Assembly: GCA_038045965.1 (NCBI GenBank)
Contig: JBBSXD010000028.1
Coordinates: 1-7,461, forward strand
DNA: 7,461 nucleotides
Direction: 5' to 3'
Source of the DNA: ARS1285 sp038045965
Lineage (GTDB): Archaea; Nanobdellota; Nanobdellia; Pacearchaeales; GW2011-AR1
Shown here piece after piece: positions 4,803 to 7,461 of this stretch. The translations under genes were made by a program, and so were the position numbers. Positions within the stretch are counted from its first letter, which is position 1. Every line of letters starts with the position of its first letter. Below the pieces are notes generated by a model. That model was not told the origin of the DNA. It made no database searches and was given only the letters and a program-made list of their open reading frames with translations.

Positions 4803-6173
4803 CTAAATTAATTCTTCAATAATTTTTTTAATTGCCTGGTAGTCTGCCCTTTTCTGAGTTGCATTCATAACCTGTCCAATTAAAAAATTCAAAGCTTTAT
4901 TCTCTCCATTTTTATAATCATCTAAACTTTTTTTATTTCTTTCTAAAACTTCTTCAATAATCTTTTTTAATTCTTTATAACTATCTATTTTCCCGCTATT
5001 TTTAGCTTCTTCCAAAGGAGAAAAACTATTAGGAATAAATTTTCTTAGAATATCTTTAGCCTTTAAAGGAGTTATAATTTCTCTTTTTAATAAATCCAAT
5101 AAGTCTATAAAATGCTCGCTATTAACTTTAACATCATCCATAGATTTTTTATTATAATTCAAAACAGAAAACCATTCTCCTATTATCCATTGCAAAGCAA
5201 ACTTTGCATCTATTTCTTTTATTACCTCTTCATACAATTCAGCAATATCTAAATTTTTAATTAAAATCTCTGCATCTTTTTTTTCTATTTTATATTTCTT
5301 AACTATTTTGTCCAATTTTTCCATCGGAGTTTCAGGCAAATTATTCTTCAATAAATTTAATCTTGATTTTTCTATTTTTATAATTGGTAAATCTGGATCT
5401 GGAATAAATCTATAATCAGCAGCGCGCTCTTTAGTTCTCATTAACTCAGTTTTATTCTCACTTGAATTCCATCTCCTAGTCTCCATTTTAATCGGCTTTT
5501 CTTTTTTATGTCTTTCATATTCATAATCTATCACTTTCTTAATTTCAGATATTGAATTTATATTTTTAATTTCAGCTCTTTCGCTTAAATTTTTAATGCT
5601 TACATTAACATCTGCCTTTATTCCAGCATCTTTATTTAATACTTTTATATAGGACAAAGTTAAAATTAATTTTTTCATCCAATCAGCTAATTGCTCAGCA
5701 GATTCAAAATCTGGCTCAGTAACAATTTCAACTAAAGGAGCTCCCGCTCTATTATAATCAACATTTCCAGTTTCTGGATCCCAAGCTCCAGGATCTTCCT
5801 CTAAATGAATTTCTTTTATTCTAATTCCTAAAAATTTTCCATTTTCTCCAACATGATTACTATAAGCACCGCTTATAGTTCTCTGATAACCACTAGGCAT
5901 ATCTGGCCAATCATAATGTTTTCTTTGAAAAACTAGATTATTATTTAAATCTATTTTACAGTTTAACATTAATGCTATCTGCAAAATTTTTTCTACAGCA
6001 GATTTATTAGTCAACATTGGCTTACTTCCTGGCTGTCCAGTACATATAGGACAAACATTAACATTGGGTTTAATCTGTTTCATATCATGAAAATTTCTGC
6101 AATCACAAAACAATTTTTCTTTAGTCTCAATATATCCATGTATCTCTAAACCAACAATTAAACTACTTTTCAT
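4803..6173 (-). CDS. gatB: Asp-tRNA(Asn)/Glu-tRNA(Gln) amidotransferase subunit B
   Basis: At 456 residues it has GatB length, well short of archaeal GatE, which carries an extra inserted domain. With GatA and GatC it turns mischarged Asp-tRNA(Asn) or Glu-tRNA(Gln) into the amide form; GatB holds the aminoacyl-tRNA kinase and transamidation centre. Visible signatures are VGLEIHG (7-13, with E10 and H12), zinc cysteines C23/C25 and C41/C44, QRKHYDWPDMPSGYQ (83-97), HLEED (123-127, E125), YNRAGAPLVEIVTEPD (140-155), ADVNVSI, TEL-RTKERAADYRF with PDPDLP, and the C-terminal YqeY-like tail ending FLIGQVMNATQKRAD. The usual SLR before D/A-NVSV is replaced by GIK. I chose ATG at 6173; a TTG at 6182 would add MIF but the family begins near VGLEIH. 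A TTCTTAAA box at -29 to -22 suggests a leaderless mRNA. No gatA or gatC is in this window. Confidence 0.95.
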   Translation of the reverse strand: MKSSLIVGLEIHGYIETKEKLFCDCRNFHDMKQIKPNVNVCPICTGQPGSKPMLTNKSAVEKILQIALMLNCKIDLNNNLVFQRKHYDWPDMPSGYQRTISGAYSNHVGENGKFLGIRIKEIHLEEDPGAWDPETGNVDYNRAGAPLVEIVTEPDFESAEQLADWMKKLILTLSYIKVLNKDAGIKADVNVSIKNLSERAEIKNINSISEIKKVIDYEYERHKKEKPIKMETRRWNSSENKTELMRTKERAADYRFIPDPDLPIIKIEKSRLNLLKNNLPETPMEKLDKIVKKYKIEKKDAEILIKNLDIAELYEEVIKEIDAKFALQWIIGEWFSVLNYNKKSMDDVKVNSEHFIDLLDLLKREIITPLKAKDILRKFIPNSFSPLEEAKNSGKIDSYKELKKIIEEVLERNKKSLDDYKNGENKALNFLIGQVMNATQKRADYQAIKKIIEELI

Positions 6174-6194
6174 AAAAATCAAAGAAAACTAAAG

Positions 6195-6202
6195 TTTAAG
6201 AA
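6195..6202 (-). promoter_or_regulatory. Possible box A of gatB
   Basis: TTCTTAAA on the minus strand at -29 to -22 from the ATG at 6173. It is a poorer TATA match than the others but sits at the same distance, and it agrees with choosing 6173 over the TTG at 6182. Confidence 0.4.
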
Positions 6203-6291
6203 TATTACCATAAATAATTTAAAGCGGAATTAACAACTATTATTATATATTACCATAAATAATTTAAAACAGAATTAACAACAATTATTAT
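6202..6291 (+). repeat. 45-base tandem duplication in the gatB/nucleotidyltransferase promoter region
   Basis: Two adjacent copies, 6202-6246 and 6247-6291, differ at three positions (g6224/a6269, g6226/a6271, t6237/a6282). Copy 2 ends with the A and T of the ATG start codon at 6290. Each copy carries an ATTTAAA box-A-like sequence, so the duplication created a second potential promoter 45 bases upstream. It lies between divergent genes and codes for nothing visible. Confidence 0.93.
6262..6269 (+). promoter_or_regulatory. Box A (TATA) of the nucleotidyltransferase gene
   Basis: ATTTAAAA at -28 to -21 from the ATG at 6290, in the second copy of the 45-base repeat, with ATAAATA just upstream as a possible BRE region. 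No Shine-Dalgarno is present, so a leaderless transcript is likely. The equivalent site in copy 1 (6217-6223) would give a start about 45 bases earlier. Confidence 0.5.
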
Positions 6292-7120
6292 GACTAGTTT
6301 AGTATATATGGTTGCGGGACTCTCTTCCAGATTTGAGGGAAAACCAAAAGCTTTTTCAAAGATAACTGAAAAAGAAACTCTCATAGAATATTCATTGAAT
6401 CAAGCATTAAAGAATCCATTTGAAGAAATAATATTCATTGTAAGTAATCAAACAAAGAAATTATTTGAAAATAAATTTAATCATTCTTACAAGGGAATTA
6501 AAATTCAATATGCTATACAAACTTATAATCCTAAAAAAAGAAACAAGCCGTGGGGAACTTTAGATGCAATTTGTTCTGCTATAGACTTAATAAAAAAACC
6601 AGTAATATTATGTAACGGAGATGACATCTACGGAGAAGATGCATTCAAAATATTATTTAATCATTTAGAGAAAAATAAAGATGATGCTACACTAGGATAT
6701 AAATTAAAAAATGTTTTAATAGAAAACAGCTCTTGCAATAGAGGTATTTTTAACTACACCAAAGATTACGATATAAAAAATATTTCAGAAATATTTGATA
6801 TAACTCATGATAATTTACTGGAAAAGAACTTAACAATAGACTCATTATGTAGTATGAATATTTTTGCTTTACATCCAGAATCAATAATAAAACTAAATAA
6901 AAAATTAATAGAATTCAAAGAAAAAAACAAAGATGACAAAAATATAGAATGTCTGCTTCCAGTTGAAATAGGAAATCTAATATCCAAAAATGAAATTTCT
7001 ATGAAATTATACCCTTGTTCAGACAATTGGTATGGGATTACAAATCCAGGTGATGAAATAGTAATTAGAAATAAAATAGAATTTAGAAATAAATTAGAAT
7101 TATCAAAACAAAGTTTATAA
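6290..7120 (+). CDS. Sugar-phosphate nucleotidyltransferase-like protein (NTP_transferase family)
   Basis: The 276-residue protein has a Rossmann-like nucleotidyltransferase fold of the kind that joins NTP to sugar-1-phosphates. The N-terminal nucleotide-binding loop reads VAGLSSRFEGKPKAF (8-22), with R14 and K20 as the expected binding residues; SSR replaces the more common GxR pattern. PWGT at 87-90 matches the base-recognition segment found in glucose-1-phosphate uridylyl/thymidylyl transferases, and LCNGDDIYG at 107-115 is the metal-binding strand with D111 or D112. The protein ends soon after the core and has no left-handed beta-helix acyltransferase domain, so it is not a full GlmU. Substrate and base are uncertain; a choline-phosphate-type or hexose-phosphate transferase is equally possible. 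It diverges from gatB and is probably monocistronic. The start is ATG at 6290, supported by box A. Confidence 0.88.
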   Translation: MTSLVYMVAGLSSRFEGKPKAFSKITEKETLIEYSLNQALKNPFEEIIFIVSNQTKKLFENKFNHSYKGIKIQYAIQTYNPKKRNKPWGTLDAICSAIDLIKKPVILCNGDDIYGEDAFKILFNHLEKNKDDATLGYKLKNVLIENSSCNRGIFNYTKDYDIKNISEIFDITHDNLLEKNLTIDSLCSMNIFALHPESIIKLNKKLIEFKEKNKDDKNIECLLPVEIGNLISKNEISMKLYPCSDNWYGITNPGDEIVIRNKIEFRNKLELSKQSL

Positions 7121-7245
7121 ATTTAGGCCCAGTTTTGCAAGCATAATTTATTTTTGTGGTTTAGAAATATTGGCAGATAGTAATAAATTGATGGAAAGTC
7201 GGTTTAACTTTTATAATTACTATTTTATAGTTTATACATACCAAT

Positions 7246-7273
7246 AAACTTAAAAACTCATTTTTGTAAGTTT
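7246..7273 (+). promoter_or_regulatory. Inverted repeat over the HTH-gene promoter
   Basis: AAACTTAAAAA (7246-7256) and TTTTT plus AAGTTT (7261-7265, 7268-7273) form an 11-bp inverted repeat around CTCA with a two-base GT bulge. It ends four bases before the ATG at 7278 and covers CTTAAAAA (7249-7256), which lies at -29 to -22 like the other box A elements. This could be an operator for the HTH protein encoded next to it. AT-rich DNA makes such repeats by chance more often than GC-balanced DNA does. Confidence 0.45.
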
Positions 7274-7277
7274 TTAC

Positions 7278-7461
7278 ATGAGTAGAAGAATAACTGATGA
7301 ACAAAGAGAAGAAGTAAAAAGACTATATGATAGCGATTTAAAACTTTCTGATATAGCAAAGCAAACAGGTATTTCCTATTCTTCTGTATACGGAATGACT
7401 AATGTTAGACAAAGAGTTAATCCAGAAACAGGAGAGCAATTCAAATCTCAGACAGAATATT
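7278..7461 (+). CDS. Helix-turn-helix DNA-binding protein, N-terminal part
   Basis: An open frame of 61 codons runs from ATG at 7278 off the right edge, so the gene is incomplete. Residues 6-41 form a homeodomain-like or resolvase-type helix-turn-helix: a first helix DEQREEVKRLYDSD (7-20), then LKLSDIAKQTGIS (21-33) as second helix and turn, and YSSVYGMT as the recognition helix. The following RQRVNPETGEQFKSQTEY (44-61) is not part of a HTH. It resembles the start of short repeats with an F-x-S-x-x-EY pattern that I associate with small regulators in DPANN-type archaea; this is from memory and not checked. An inverted repeat covers its box A, which suggests autoregulation. It follows the nucleotidyltransferase by 157 bases in the same direction but likely has its own promoter. 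No site-specific recombinase catalytic region is visible in what remains. Confidence 0.82.
   Translation, partial: MSRRITDEQREEVKRLYDSDLKLSDIAKQTGISYSSVYGMTNVRQRVNPETGEQFKSQTEY

Noticed and set aside
6805..7026. 73-codon open frame on the minus strand
   Set aside because: It is antisense within the nucleotidyltransferase gene, with no supporting signals.
7191..7247. 18-codon ORF between the nucleotidyltransferase and HTH genes
   Set aside because: Very short, of AT-biased composition (many Tyr, Phe and Asn), with no promoter or ribosome-binding site at a useful distance.

Overview
This window looks like part of a small, AT-rich archaeal genome, most likely a DPANN-type archaeon (Pacearchaeota/Woesearchaeota-like). 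That is an inference, not a database result. The sequence evidence is as follows. A-ending and T-ending codons dominate. TATA-like box A elements recur at about -29 to -22 from start codons, which indicates leaderless mRNAs. One gene has a GAGGTG Shine-Dalgarno. The tRNA has no encoded CCA. GatB and a nucleotidyltransferase are recognisable, and the remaining genes are small proteins and membrane proteins of poorly known families.

Layout. On the minus strand, reading right to left from 4406, there is a tight three-gene cluster: an EamA/DMT-type 10-TM transporter, a two-TM protein with a bacterial-PH-like domain, and a single-TM protein with a beta-rich outer domain. Then comes a 315-base gene-free stretch (2065-2379) holding two large nested hairpins of the same design, preceded by a TATA box. 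I read this as a candidate structured RNA. It is followed by tRNA-Arg(UCG), then after only 4 bases an unrecognised 151-aa protein, then an M32 (carboxypeptidase Taq) metallopeptidase with its own leaderless promoter.

Divergent from the transporter is an 84-aa unknown protein on the plus strand (4513-4767). A 38-base tandem duplication has rewritten its C-terminus. It converges with gatB, the catalytic subunit of the Asp/Glu-tRNA amidotransferase (minus, start at 6173). Divergent from gatB is a sugar-nucleotidyltransferase-like gene (6290-7120) whose promoter lies in a 45-base tandem duplication ending at its start codon. The right edge holds the first 61 codons of a helix-turn-helix protein whose box A sits inside an inverted repeat.

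How the parts relate. tRNA-Arg and GatB both serve translation but are not in one unit, and no gatA or gatC is present here. The EamA, PH-like and anchored-protein genes are so closely spaced that they probably share a transcript and act at the membrane. The least explained part is the tandem-hairpin region and its downstream tRNA-to-mRNA junction.
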